From Agitococcus sp. (lineage in GTDB: Bacteria > Pseudomonadota > Gammaproteobacteria > Pseudomonadales > Moraxellaceae): 64,000 nucleotides of DNA. Location: NCBI GenBank assembly GCA_030646715.1, contig JAUSLJ010000008.1, positions 62,001 through 126,000 of the forward strand, read 5' to 3'. The translations under genes were made by a program, and so were the position numbers. The stretch's first letter is position 1; each line of letters starts with the position of its first letter. Positions 50,331 through 59,184 of this stretch are shown here, one piece after another. The notes beneath the pieces are model-generated. The model was not told the DNA's origin. It ran no database searches and worked only from the letters and a program-made list of their open reading frames with translations.

Positions 50331-50864
50331 TCAGCGACGCCGACTCTTCAACATTGCAGCCATCGCCGCATCCGGAGGTACGCCATCTAGACTCTTGCCA
50401 TTCACCGTCAGCCCACTAATGGAAGCCATTGCCGCCGTTTGTGCCGCACTGAGTCCGACTACTCGGTGCACTAGGTCAGGCCAGTCACGGAACTGGCTAT
50501 TATTTCTTTCTGCTATGATCTGCGCCGCAACTACAGCATCTACGACGCTTTGTAAATCGGCTTTCGATGCCGTGTTGATCTCAACAAGGTGCATAGAGAC
50601 TTCGGCTACTGGGGTTTGAAAATCCTCGTCATCAGGAGATGTTTTTTGGTTTCTATTAACAATCTTTGCTTTATCATCAACGGAGAGAGCTGTTTGGGTG
50701 CTTTTTAGGGTGATCTCGGAGCTTGCGCTAGAGACTAGGCATTCTTTCGACTGAAAGCTAACTTTCCCTGCTGCATCAATGCATTTATAAACACCTGAAT
50801 AGCTAACTAAAGGTGTAGTTGCAAGGGTTAGAGCGAATAAGACTCTGACAAGACTAGGCTGCAC
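50331..50864 (-). CDS. Exported helix-hairpin-helix / DUF4124-like protein
   Basis: A 177-residue secreted or periplasmic protein. The start is GTG 50864 because CAGGAG precedes it by 9 bases and gives a signal peptide (MQPSLVRVLFALTLATTPLV then SYSG); an ATG at 50900 would put 12 residues before this signal. The mature N-terminus GVYKCIDAAGKVSFQSKEC fits a DUF4124 fold with two Cys, and residues ~95-150 are a helix-hairpin-helix DNA-binding motif of ComEA type (EINTASKADLQSVVDAVVAAQII). It may bind DNA outside the cytoplasm; the ComEA parallel is an inference. Confidence 0.65.
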   Translation of the reverse strand: MQPSLVRVLFALTLATTPLVSYSGVYKCIDAAGKVSFQSKECLVSSASSEITLKSTQTALSVDDKAKIVNRNQKTSPDDEDFQTPVAEVSMHLVEINTASKADLQSVVDAVVAAQIIAERNNSQFRDWPDLVHRVVGLSAAQTAAMASISGLTVNGKSLDGVPPDAAMAAMLKSRRR

Positions 50865-51255
50865 TTCCAAGTACTCCTGTTTTTGATTAAGTTGTTGCAT
50901 ACATTTGCATTTACGTACAACTCAGCATAATTTATTACAGAATTTAAGTATGCATCAAGTCCCGCAACAATATCAGGCATAGTAGTAACTTTCCAAATTG
51001 AGCTACAACCTGAGATGTCGAAAACAGAAAAAACTAGTGTTAGCGTTACTTATGACTTCATGATATTTCCTTAGTCCTTTGAAAACTACTTCATACTATT
51101 TATGGCGGCGGTAATACAAAAATTGATGCACAAATTTTTAGTAATAACGGTGCGTGGTAAGCACCCTACTTCTACTAGGAGTGCAAATAAGTCTTTACAT
51201 TGTTTGAATTTTAGTTAAATCTATAAAAATTTATTAAACTTAAAGGATTATCGTT
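50865..51255. other. 391-base AT-rich spacer at the left edge of the TcmP island
   Basis: Between the HhH gene (-) and tcmP1 (+). It holds the ribosome-binding AAGGA at 51243-51247 of tcmP1. No integrase, inverted terminal repeat, tRNA or direct repeat with the right edge could be found by eye. Confidence 0.5.
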
Positions 51256-52182
51256 GTGCAGAATAAAGAGATAGAACATGCATTTGGTGGAGTATGGACA
51301 TTAGAAAAACTTGATGCCATTTCGCAATATATGATTGGTTTTAACAAAGTTTTAAAAAATCAAAATTTCGGAAAAATATATATAGATGCATTCGCTGGAA
51401 CTGGAAATTGTACGATTAAAAGTAACAACACAGAATTAACTGTTAATGGTTCAGCACATAGAGCAGTAAAATGTATTCCTCAATTCGATCATTTATACTT
51501 CATAGAAAAAAGCCTTGAAAAATCACAAACACTATCAAAAACTTTAGCTAGCACCGATAAGAGAGTGCATATTATTAATGATGACGCTAATGAAGCAGTT
51601 CTTCAATTAATTAATAATATCGAGTGGGGATATAAAAATAGAGGCTTACTTTTCCTTGATCCATTTGGGATGAATTTTGATTGGAATATTTTAAAATCTG
51701 TAGCTCAAACAAAAGCAGTTGATGTTTGGTATTTATTTCCTATATTTGGTGTAATGAGGCAATCAGCTAAAGATTTTGATCAAATAGATAATGCCAAAGC
51801 AAAATCTATAGATTATGTATTAGGTACTGTAGATTGGAGAGAAAAATTCTATACTGAAAAATCATCAATTGATATGATTGATGGTGAGGTTAATAAAAAA
51901 GAAAGACACATAAATAATGAAGGCATGATAAATTTTGTAAAAAACAGATTGGGTGAAATATTCCCCTTAGTTTTAGAGCCTGCTATATTGAAAAACAGTA
52001 AGAATGGACTTCTTTTTGCCCTATTTTTTGTATGTTCAAATACCTCAACAGCAGCTCAAGGAGCAGCGGGCAGAATAGCTACCGCTCTTATTAGTAAGTT
52101 AAATAAAGGTCAGATGGCCACCATCGAAAAAGAGATATTGAGGAAAAAATCCAACCCAAATCAACAAAATTTATTTGATTAA
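51256..52182 (+). CDS. tcmP: Three-Cys-motif partner protein TcmP, copy 1
   Basis: A 308-residue protein of the TcmP family (TIGR04474). The fold reads as class I methyltransferase-like: strand 1 IYIDAFAGTGNC (residues 41-52), acidic end of strand 2 LYFIEKS (80-86), strand 3 VHIINDDAN (104-112) and strand 4 FLDPFGMNFDW (133-143). Catalytic function unproven. GTG start with AAGGA eight bases upstream. The gene is strongly AT-rich (18 G/C in the 60 bases from 51661), unlike the flanking core genes. It faces tcmP2 with a 10-base gap. Its C-terminal ~130 residues vary in the family. Confidence 0.8.
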   Translation: MQNKEIEHAFGGVWTLEKLDAISQYMIGFNKVLKNQNFGKIYIDAFAGTGNCTIKSNNTELTVNGSAHRAVKCIPQFDHLYFIEKSLEKSQTLSKTLASTDKRVHIINDDANEAVLQLINNIEWGYKNRGLLFLDPFGMNFDWNILKSVAQTKAVDVWYLFPIFGVMRQSAKDFDQIDNAKAKSIDYVLGTVDWREKFYTEKSSIDMIDGEVNKKERHINNEGMINFVKNRLGEIFPLVLEPAILKNSKNGLLFALFFVCSNTSTAAQGAAGRIATALISKLNKGQMATIEKEILRKKSNPNQQNLFD

Positions 52183-52192
52183 TAGCCAAGAT

Positions 52193-53467
52193 TTAAGGGC
52201 GATTAAATGAAAAATTAATTTGTTTAGATGGTTTTAAAACATCCTTGTCATGAATTTTCGAACTGCCTTTTTTCCTAAACTCACCTTTCGTGCCGATTAC
52301 ATCAACTTCTTTTGATACTGAAAGTAGCGCAACTGCCTCTTTATATATCTCTGATGTAGCTGGTGTTAAATTACATGTAGAAGCATAAAGCTCCCCTAGA
52401 GTTATGCCTTCATCATCAGCATAAATATGCCTTATTAAATCCTCACTAAGCGCAGCTATACTTTTTTCTTTTGCTCGCGCGTCAAACTCAAAACCAAAAG
52501 CTGGTTGCTGATAAGAGCCATTAACTGTCGTATCAACATATTGGTCATAACCAAGCATATCGAACATCCCTATACCTGCGCCGCCATAATGAATAAAGTC
52601 ATTATGATTTTTCCAATGAACGCTTGTCATAACATCACGGGCTCGATGATGTTGAGATAAATGTAATAACCAAAAATCACCATGACCATTTTGTGTTCTA
52701 ATATAAAATGGAGTGTAGTATTTTGCTTTTGTTTTTCCTACTATTTCATGATAGAGAGTACTTTGAAGTAAAAGTCGCTGTTGCCCACTTGAGCCATTTT
52801 TTAGCATTTCATGGACGACGACATCTGACAAATTAATACTTGCTAATATCTTTTTGCTCTGATCATTTTTTTCAGTAAGAAAATTAAGTAATGAGTCAAC
52901 TGCAAACGTTAATATAATTTCTGAGGAAGGAAGCTCTTTTAATATTTTAGCAATTAAATCCATAGGGACTTGGTTATAGCCATACTGATCAAGAATAAAA
53001 ATAGATCGGCCATTTCTAGGGCTTTTCGATATAATTTTCTTAATTATATTATCTGCTTGATTAAGAAAATTATCATTGTAAATGTGTATACTTTTATTAA
53101 GTGCGTCGCAATATCCATTATTTTTTAAGGTTTCAGTTAGAAAATTAATCGCAGCTTTATCTTTATCAACAAAGAAATAACTTACATCTAAATTCAACTT
53201 TTTCGTTCTAGAGCTATTAAGATGAAAATCAGCTTCTTTTACAGCATTTAAAAGAATTAAAGGGGAACCTGGCATAAGTTTACCATCGGGTCCATTGTAA
53301 ACACCGCCACCTGCAAACGCATCAACCAAAGTAACTTTAAACTCGTCCCTATTTCTATTAGCACATAGCTTTTTAAAATACTCAGCCAAATATGCCTGTA
53401 AAACACGATGTTTTGCTAGACTATGCTGTTTTAAATCTGCAGGCCCATTCTTCCAATTGTATGCCAT
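52193..53467 (-). CDS. tcmP: Three-Cys-motif partner protein TcmP, copy 2
   Basis: A 424-residue TcmP-family paralogue of the protein at 51256-52182, sharing only the core. Motifs: VTLVDAFAGGGVYN (residues 45-58), SYFFVDKDKAA (96-106), IHIYNDNFLN (127-136) and SIFILDQYGYNQ (155-166). The DPFG of copy 1 is DQYG here, so the substrate or catalytic site probably differs. Copy 2 has ~120 extra C-terminal residues. It follows the DUF5131 gene by 24 bases on the same strand, so the two are probably cotranscribed. Confidence 0.8.
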   Translation of the reverse strand: MAYNWKNGPADLKQHSLAKHRVLQAYLAEYFKKLCANRNRDEFKVTLVDAFAGGGVYNGPDGKLMPGSPLILLNAVKEADFHLNSSRTKKLNLDVSYFFVDKDKAAINFLTETLKNNGYCDALNKSIHIYNDNFLNQADNIIKKIISKSPRNGRSIFILDQYGYNQVPMDLIAKILKELPSSEIILTFAVDSLLNFLTEKNDQSKKILASINLSDVVVHEMLKNGSSGQQRLLLQSTLYHEIVGKTKAKYYTPFYIRTQNGHGDFWLLHLSQHHRARDVMTSVHWKNHNDFIHYGGAGIGMFDMLGYDQYVDTTVNGSYQQPAFGFEFDARAKEKSIAALSEDLIRHIYADDEGITLGELYASTCNLTPATSEIYKEAVALLSVSKEVDVIGTKGEFRKKGSSKIHDKDVLKPSKQINFSFNRP

Positions 53468-53491
53468 TACTCTTAAATTCCTTTTATTTTT

Positions 53492-54241
53492 TTATCCAGT
53501 TATTTGTATTTGAGCTGGCATATCATCCCAAGTTCTACCGTGTAACTCACGCCCATTAAAATGCTTGGATCGTTTAATACCATCAACCCCCCAACCACCC
53601 CACTGCTTAAAGAAAAAAGCAGATCCACTTTCTTCACATTGTTGGCGTATATTATCAACCCACTCAATTTTCATGGGCCTAGCTTTTGAGCCAGACTCAC
53701 CACCTACAATTACCCAATGAATACCGTTTAAATTCAGTGGACCCACATCCTCTAATAATGGCTCAACTGATAAAAATCTAATTGCCGCATCGACTCTTTG
53801 TAAATGCTTAATTCTCGGAACTCCGTACTTTTGATCTTCTACAGAAACACCAATCCAAGCGTTACTTGGGACAGTTCGTCCAAAAAAAAATGACTCTAAG
53901 CGATCCGCTCGTTTTGTCAGAATCTGAAATGTATGTTGTTTTGCTTTTCTAATGACATCAAAAACTTGATCAATGTATGCAAAAGGAACGTCTTCATGAA
54001 ATAAATCTGACATAGAGTTTACAAAATATACGGTTGCCTTTTTTCGTCGCAACGGCTCTTGTAAACGATCAGGTAATAACTTCAGCTGAAAACCATCTTC
54101 ATAACATACAACACCCATAGCTTTCAAACGCGCAGCCATAACCTCAGCATAGCAATGCTTACAACCAGGCGAAACTTTGGTACATCCAATGACTGGATTC
54201 CACGTGCGTTCAGTCCATTCAATCTTGCTTGTAGTTGCCAT
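53492..54241 (-). CDS. DUF5131 / phage Gp37-Gp68 family three-Cys-motif protein
   Basis: A 249-residue protein starting MATTSKIEWTERTWNPVIGC, with cysteines 20, 27 and 30 forming CX6CX2C followed by YAE. Further family segments: VYFVNSMSDLFHEDVPF, FQILTKRADRLESFF, WIGVSVEDQ, and HWVIVGGESGSKARPM. Known: PF07505-type proteins occur in phages and in mobile islands next to TcmP; the Cys motif resembles a radical SAM cluster site but has wider spacing than CX3CX2C. Function has not been established to my knowledge. It is first in a two-gene unit with tcmP2 and ends 226 bases upstream of dusA. Confidence 0.85.
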   Translation of the reverse strand: MATTSKIEWTERTWNPVIGCTKVSPGCKHCYAEVMAARLKAMGVVCYEDGFQLKLLPDRLQEPLRRKKATVYFVNSMSDLFHEDVPFAYIDQVFDVIRKAKQHTFQILTKRADRLESFFFGRTVPSNAWIGVSVEDQKYGVPRIKHLQRVDAAIRFLSVEPLLEDVGPLNLNGIHWVIVGGESGSKARPMKIEWVDNIRQQCEESGSAFFFKQWGGWGVDGIKRSKHFNGRELHGRTWDDMPAQIQITG

Positions 54242-54467
54242 GTTATGTCGCCAATGTCGATGTAAAACATTGATTCAATATAGCATTTTATATTTTTTTT
54301 GGCTATTAAATAATCATTAATCAACATCCAAACTTACTGTGCCATACCCAAGCAGTATCGGATTAAAACACACAAATCAATGTTCAAAGATAGTCTCAAC
54401 GAACCATCCAAAATGCAGTAAAATACCTGCTCACTGCACCAAACAACGCAAGCCAAGAGCGGGTTAA

Positions 54468-55505
54468 ATGACCGATAATTTTAGCAATTCACTGATTAAT
54501 AAAGATAAAATTTTAAGCGTAGCACCCATGATGGACTGGACAGACCGCCTATGCAGAAACTTTCTCCGTCTATTTAATCCACATATGCGCCTTTATACCG
54601 AAATGGTCACCACAGGCGCATTAATCCACGGTGATACTGCCCGCTTTTTACGCTTCGAAGACTTTGAGCACCCCATTGCCTTACAACTGGGTGGCGCAAA
54701 TCCACACGACTTAGCCATCTGCGCAAAACTCGCTGAAGATTATGGTTACGACGAAGTTAATTTGAATGTCGGCTGCCCTTCTGACCGCGTGCAAAAAAAC
54801 AAAATCGGTGCCTGTTTAATGGCCGAGCCTGAATTGGTGGCGGACTGTATTAGCACTATGCAAGCAATCGTCAAAATCCCTGTGACCGTCAAACATCGTA
54901 TCGGCATTGATAACTTAGAAAGTTACGACAACCTTTGTCATTTTGTCGATACCGTTGCGCTAACAGGTTGCACAGAATTTATTGTTCATGCGCGAATTGC
55001 CATACTGCAAGGCTTATCACCCAAAGAAAACCGCGATATTCCACCTTTACGTTATGATGATGTTTATCGTCTAAAAAAAGACTTTCCCCAATTAACGATC
55101 CACATAAATGGTGGTATAAAAACAGTGGCGGAGATTGCCGAACATTGGCAACACGTTGATGGGGTAATGTTGGGGCGCGAGGCGTATCATAATCCTTATG
55201 TCTTAGCGCAAGCGTTGAGTTTATGGGGCGAAGAAACACCTACGCCACATGAAATTTTACAAGCGTATTTGCCATTTATGGAACGCGAACTGAGTGCAGG
55301 CGTGCCATTGATGCAAATGACACGACATATTTTAGGTTTATTTCAGGGCATGACAGGTGCAAGAAAATGGCGACAACACCTCAGCACCTATGCCCACCAA
55401 AAACATCAAGGTTTGGCTTTAGTCGAAGAAGCCGCACGTTTTGTTGATGAAAATCATACTATTAGGACGACTTATGAATCAGTTACAACAACTTCAATCG
55501 TTTAG
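54468..55505 (+). CDS. dusA: tRNA-dihydrouridine(20/20a) synthase DusA
   Basis: A 345-residue FMN enzyme reducing uridines 20 and 20a in the tRNA D-loop. Seen: [42 protein letters not shown] (catalytic Cys), IHINGGIKT and [15 protein letters not shown]. The 5' end of dusA is a known attachment site for integrating elements, and the TcmP island lies directly upstream. It overlaps tal by 32 bases. Length near family average (~330-345). Confidence 0.95.
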   Translation: MTDNFSNSLINKDKILSVAPMMDWTDRLCRNFLRLFNPHMRLYTEMVTTGALIHGDTARFLRFEDFEHPIALQLGGANPHDLAICAKLAEDYGYDEVNLNVGCPSDRVQKNKIGACLMAEPELVADCISTMQAIVKIPVTVKHRIGIDNLESYDNLCHFVDTVALTGCTEFIVHARIAILQGLSPKENRDIPPLRYDDVYRLKKDFPQLTIHINGGIKTVAEIAEHWQHVDGVMLGREAYHNPYVLAQALSLWGEETPTPHEILQAYLPFMERELSAGVPLMQMTRHILGLFQGMTGARKWRQHLSTYAHQKHQGLALVEEAARFVDENHTIRTTYESVTTTSIV

Positions 55506-56424
55506 CACTATTGTTGCCGATACAGGTGACATTGCCAGTATTCAACGCTTAAAACCTGTGGATGCCACAACCAATCCCTCGTTAATATTAAAAGCTGCCA
55601 GCCAACCTGAATATCAAGAAATCATTATCAAAGGTTTAGAAGCCGCTAAAAATCAACCGACACAAGCCAGCCAATTACAAACCGCTATCGAAGCGATTAG
55701 TGTCGGTTTTGGTGTCGAAATTTTAAAAGCAATTCCAGGTTTAATATCCACTGAAGTCGATGCTCGTGCCTCTTTTGACACCCGCGCCACCATTGAGCAA
55801 GCACGACGTATTATTCAACGTTACCAAGCCGCAGGTGTGGGACGTGAACGGGTCTTAGTCAAAATTGCGAGTTCTTGGGAAGGAATTCAAGCGGCACGTT
55901 TATTAGAGCAAGAAGGTATTCATTGTAATTTAACGTTATTGTTTAATTTCGCTCAAGCCCAAGCGTGTGCCGAAGCAGGTGTCACACTCATCTCCCCGTT
56001 CGTTGGTCGGATTTTAGATTGGTATAAAAAATCTACTGGACTCGATTACACTGCCGAAACCGATCCGGGTGTTGTATCTGTCAAAAACATTTATCAGTAT
56101 TACAAAGCCTGTGAATATAAAACGGTAGTCATGGCGGCGAGCTTTAGAAATACAGGTGAAATTGCGGCCTTAGCAGGTTGTGACAAACTGACGATTAGTC
56201 CTGCTCTCTTAGATAGCTTGGCAAGTAACACTGACGATTTAAAACGAGTCTTAGTGGCGGAGTCATGCTTAGCGCAACCCCGCTTAGCAGAACTCACAGA
56301 AGCCGCTTTTAGATGGCAATTAAATGAAGATGCGATGGCGACAGAAAAACTTGCCGAAGGAATTCGTGTTTTTGCTGCGGATTTAAGGACGTTAGAAGCT
56401 AGAGTTTTGGGATTATTAGGTTAA
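55474..56424 (+). CDS. tal: Transaldolase (TalB type)
   Basis: A 316-residue pentose-phosphate enzyme. Seen: [30 protein letters not shown] with the Schiff-base Lys, and [18 protein letters not shown]. The frame is open to 55441, but ATG 55474 has AGGA 7 bases upstream and gives the E. coli-like length (317). The start overlaps dusA, suggesting coupling. The gene is followed by a palindromic repeat at 56432. Confidence 0.95.
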   Translation: MNQLQQLQSFSTIVADTGDIASIQRLKPVDATTNPSLILKAASQPEYQEIIIKGLEAAKNQPTQASQLQTAIEAISVGFGVEILKAIPGLISTEVDARASFDTRATIEQARRIIQRYQAAGVGRERVLVKIASSWEGIQAARLLEQEGIHCNLTLLFNFAQAQACAEAGVTLISPFVGRILDWYKKSTGLDYTAETDPGVVSVKNIYQYYKACEYKTVVMAASFRNTGEIAALAGCDKLTISPALLDSLASNTDDLKRVLVAESCLAQPRLAELTEAAFRWQLNEDAMATEKLAEGIRVFAADLRTLEARVLGLLG

Positions 56425-56431
56425 AAACAGG

Positions 56432-56483
56432 CTTCGACTCCGCTCAGCCAACGCAAAAATGTTCCCTGAGCGGAGTCGAAGGG
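56432..56483. repeat. Long palindromic dispersed repeat
   Basis: Perfect 16-base arms (CTTCGACTCCGCTCAG and its reverse complement, 56432-56447 and 56466-56481) separated by an 18-base loop ending GTTCC. This CTTCGACTCCGCTCAG...CTGAGCGGAGTCGAAG pattern is one I recall as a multi-copy palindrome in diverse bacteria. It lies between the tal and STAS gene stops and could end both transcripts. Confidence 0.75.
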
Positions 56484-56505
56484 AATTTAATCACGACTAC
56501 AACCC

Positions 56506-57012
56506 CTAAATTTTATCTTCGCCGTGCGCTTGTTGTTCCATTTCTAAAGCATCAACCAAGTTTTTAAATGTCGCTTGATTTTGCTCGCTTAAACCCATTA
56601 ACACCCGATGCGCTGCAATCACTTTCTCCATCATCTCATGCTCTGAAGGCTCAACTTCAGGCAGTTCATTGACACACTGCTCTTCATTTTGACAGGCCAA
56701 GATAATAAACACTTGGTCAAAACCCATACTTTCTAAAATACGGCTAATATCGGGATTGGTGGACAGAATGATAGGTTTGCGCTGATTATAGATTTGTAGA
56801 AACACGGCTGTTTTGGCAATTAAGCCTAAAGCTGTGCTGTCTATATAATCGGTTTCGGTTAAATCAATCAAAATAGAGGATAGCGAGGCATCAACAAATA
56901 TTTTCTCTAAAAAATTATCCAAAGTCGCACACATGGACGCACGGATTTCGCCTGTGAACTTTAAAACATAAGTGCCATTATGCACTGCAAATAAAATATG
57001 GCCTGAAGGCAT
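56506..57012 (-). CDS. STAS-domain anti-sigma-factor antagonist-like protein
   Basis: A 168-residue protein. Residues ~1-105 are a STAS domain: YVLKFTGEIRASMCATLDNFL, ILIDLTETDYIDSTALGLIAKTA with the phosphorylatable Ser of DSTALG, and ISRILESMGFDQVF. A C-terminal ~60-residue acidic helical tail follows. It is one base downstream of the SpoIIE-type phosphatase gene, which suggests the phosphatase dephosphorylates this Ser in a partner-switching pathway; the matching kinase or sigma factor is not in the window. Confidence 0.87.
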   Translation of the reverse strand: MPSGHILFAVHNGTYVLKFTGEIRASMCATLDNFLEKIFVDASLSSILIDLTETDYIDSTALGLIAKTAVFLQIYNQRKPIILSTNPDISRILESMGFDQVFIILACQNEEQCVNELPEVEPSEHEMMEKVIAAHRVLMGLSEQNQATFKNLVDALEMEQQAHGEDKI

Positions 57013-57013
57013 A

Positions 57014-58201
57014 CTAAGAAGCTCGTTTAATCACTAGCAATGCAACATCATCGGGTAATTCATCATCATCCGTCAACTTTAACAAGGCAACGAGATCATC
57101 CACTGTTTGTACACGGATTGCCATAGCCTGTAACTGTTTTTCTTTCTCAGCCGCAGAACCTTTAGGCATAACCTCTAAAACACCATCCGAAGTTGCGATA
57201 AGTGTAAAGTTTTGCGCCAAATCAACGGTATGTTCGTCATGATGAACTTCTTTAAACAATCCTAACGGCAACCCGCGTCCCGCTAAAGAAAGCGTGCCGC
57301 CTTCGGTCACTAATAAAGGGGGTGGATAGTGTGCCGCAACACTGTAGGTGAGTCGATTGTTTTCTAAGTCAATTACCCCACAAAACATCGCTAAATGTTT
57401 CCCCATCTTGGTTGCAATCAGTTCTTCGTTAATAGCGGCTAAAATTTTAGAGGGTGCAACAAAGCTAACGCTGGTTTTTCGCTCATAATGTTTTTGAATA
57501 CGATTAGTAATTGCCTTCAAAAACACTGTGACAAAGGCACTCGCCGCACCATGTCCTGAGACATCCGCTAAATAAAAGCCTAATTTATGATCGCCAATTT
57601 TGAAATAATCAACAAAATCACCCGACAAATATAAAGAAGGGAAAATACGATGGCTGACGACACAATTGTCTGATGCATTAAAAGGCGTTTGCGGCAATAA
57701 CCGATATTGGATTCGACGCCCTGCCTCTTGATCTTCTTGTAGCGTTTCTAAACTACGCTCTAACTCGGCATTGGCCGCTTCTAACTGTTGTTGATATTCA
57801 CGATTTTCACGCAGTAACCGCCCACGTTCTAAAGCCCGCTGCACAGTATGCGTCAACACTAAAACATCGCGGTTTTTGAAGAAGTGATCAACCGCACCAT
57901 TTTTGAGTGCTTCTAGTACCACTTCCATTGGCACTTCGCCCGACACGGTAATAACTGGCGTTTGAGGCGACTCTTCAACTAACACTGATAATAATTTTTG
58001 CTGGCTTAATTCCAAGTCAGCAATAATAAGCTGGTGTCGATCACGCCTAAAAAGAGCCAAGCCCTCTTCAGCATTATCACAAATAGCAACCGTATGGCCG
58101 CAAGCCGATAGATTTTCAGCCAGCCAATCACGCATAACGGGATCAGAATGCACTACCAAAATATAACCGTTATCGGTATTGAGCGTCATCATGGTAGACA
58201 T
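57014..58201 (-). CDS. Response regulator with PP2C/SpoIIE-type phosphatase output
   Basis: A 395-residue fused receiver-phosphatase. Residues ~10-125 are a receiver domain (YILVVHSDPVMRDWL, phosphoacceptor Asp in LIIADLELSQQ), ~130-165 a coiled-coil linker (RENREYQQQLEAANAELE), and ~185-395 a SpoIIE/PP2C domain: SGDFVDYFKIGDHKLGFYLA with the metal Asp, DVSGHGAASAF, and GVIDLENNRLTYSVAAHYPP. Resembles Pseudomonas HsbR in layout. It precedes the STAS gene and probably activates it on phosphorylation. Confidence 0.9.
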   Translation of the reverse strand: MSTMMTLNTDNGYILVVHSDPVMRDWLAENLSACGHTVAICDNAEEGLALFRRDRHQLIIADLELSQQKLLSVLVEESPQTPVITVSGEVPMEVVLEALKNGAVDHFFKNRDVLVLTHTVQRALERGRLLRENREYQQQLEAANAELERSLETLQEDQEAGRRIQYRLLPQTPFNASDNCVVSHRIFPSLYLSGDFVDYFKIGDHKLGFYLADVSGHGAASAFVTVFLKAITNRIQKHYERKTSVSFVAPSKILAAINEELIATKMGKHLAMFCGVIDLENNRLTYSVAAHYPPPLLVTEGGTLSLAGRGLPLGLFKEVHHDEHTVDLAQNFTLIATSDGVLEVMPKGSAAEKEKQLQAMAIRVQTVDDLVALLKLTDDDELPDDVALLVIKRAS

Positions 58202-58247
58202 ACTAACGATGGAGGTTAAATAAGGTAAAAAAACTCATGGCTATTAA

Positions 58248-58976
58248 CTACGGTGCCGTAGTGGAGCTATCAGTACTGGGTTCATCGTCATCCATAAAAG
58301 TATCTTTTACTTGGCCATCATGCACTAAAAAATGACGGCGTTGTATATATACGTCGCGTAAAAGCACATATTCGTCGCCTTCTATAATTTTTTCAAGCGG
58401 AATAACATCGGCGCGTAAGTCAACTATTTCAAGCGTAAACAAACCGATGTTTGCCGCATTATCTTTGACTAAGTTGCGCGGGTTGACGAGGGAATCTAAT
58501 GGTTTAGCAAGGGCATCACGGACATTACTTGAGCCCAAGAATGGTAGCATCAAATAAGCACCTGAAGGCGACCCCCATTTTCCGAAGGTTTGGCCAAAAT
58601 CTTCTTCATGTTTTTCCAAGCCTATTTTTTGCGCAATATCGGCAAAACCAAGACTAGAAACAGTATTAACAACAAAACGCCCTGCATCATTTGCTGATTG
58701 AAGACCTTTGCCTTGTAAGCCATTATTGAGCGCGACTAATGGCTCTTTAAGATTGGCAAAAAAATGGGTAATACCATTATCAACCATTTGAGGTGTAATT
58801 GCCCTGTAGCCTTTGGCAACAGGCTTTAAACAACAATTATCGAGTGTTTTATTAAAAGAATAAATCTTGCGATTAAAGGATTCCCAAGGATCTTGAGGGT
58901 CGGCTGCCCAAGCAAAATGGGGTAATGTTCCGAGAATTAAAGATAACGTGGCGATTTGAGTAAAACGACGCAACAT
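58248..58976 (-). CDS. mlaA: MlaA (VacJ) family outer-membrane phospholipid transport protein
   Basis: A 242-residue protein of the Mla retrograde phospholipid pathway. Seen: ADPQDPWESFNRKIYSFNKTLD, ANLKEPLVALNNGLQG, FVVNTVSSLGFADIAQKIGL, EEDFGQTFGKWGSPSGAYLMLPFLGSSNVRD and LDSLVNPRNLV. E. coli MlaA is a lipoprotein; here the leader MLRRFTQIATLSLILGTLPH with FAWA has no lipobox Cys, so it would be cleaved by signal peptidase I and not acylated unless the start is misplaced. No mlaBCDEF genes follow. Confidence 0.9.
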   Translation of the reverse strand: MLRRFTQIATLSLILGTLPHFAWAADPQDPWESFNRKIYSFNKTLDNCCLKPVAKGYRAITPQMVDNGITHFFANLKEPLVALNNGLQGKGLQSANDAGRFVVNTVSSLGFADIAQKIGLEKHEEDFGQTFGKWGSPSGAYLMLPFLGSSNVRDALAKPLDSLVNPRNLVKDNAANIGLFTLEIVDLRADVIPLEKIIEGDEYVLLRDVYIQRRHFLVHDGQVKDTFMDDDEPSTDSSTTAP

Positions 58977-59184
58977 ACCTTGCTCTTTATATAGCTATTG
59001 TGTTCGCCATTTTAAGCAAAATTATGATTAAAAAGAATGCCATTGTTAGACTGTTTTCATGATTTAGTCACGAAAATGCGTATTAGTGCTGACAATAATT
59101 GTAAAAGCATGACTAACCGTTTGGAAATTAGCTCTAAGCCATCCCTGAATTGACGCTAACTGCGATGAAAACAGCACAGCAATA

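Noticed and set aside
49285..54467. Integrase, transposase or restriction-modification genes in the accessory stretch
   Set aside because: None of the frames shows tyrosine recombinase, DDE transposase or restriction motifs; the mobile origin rests only on composition and the dusA context.
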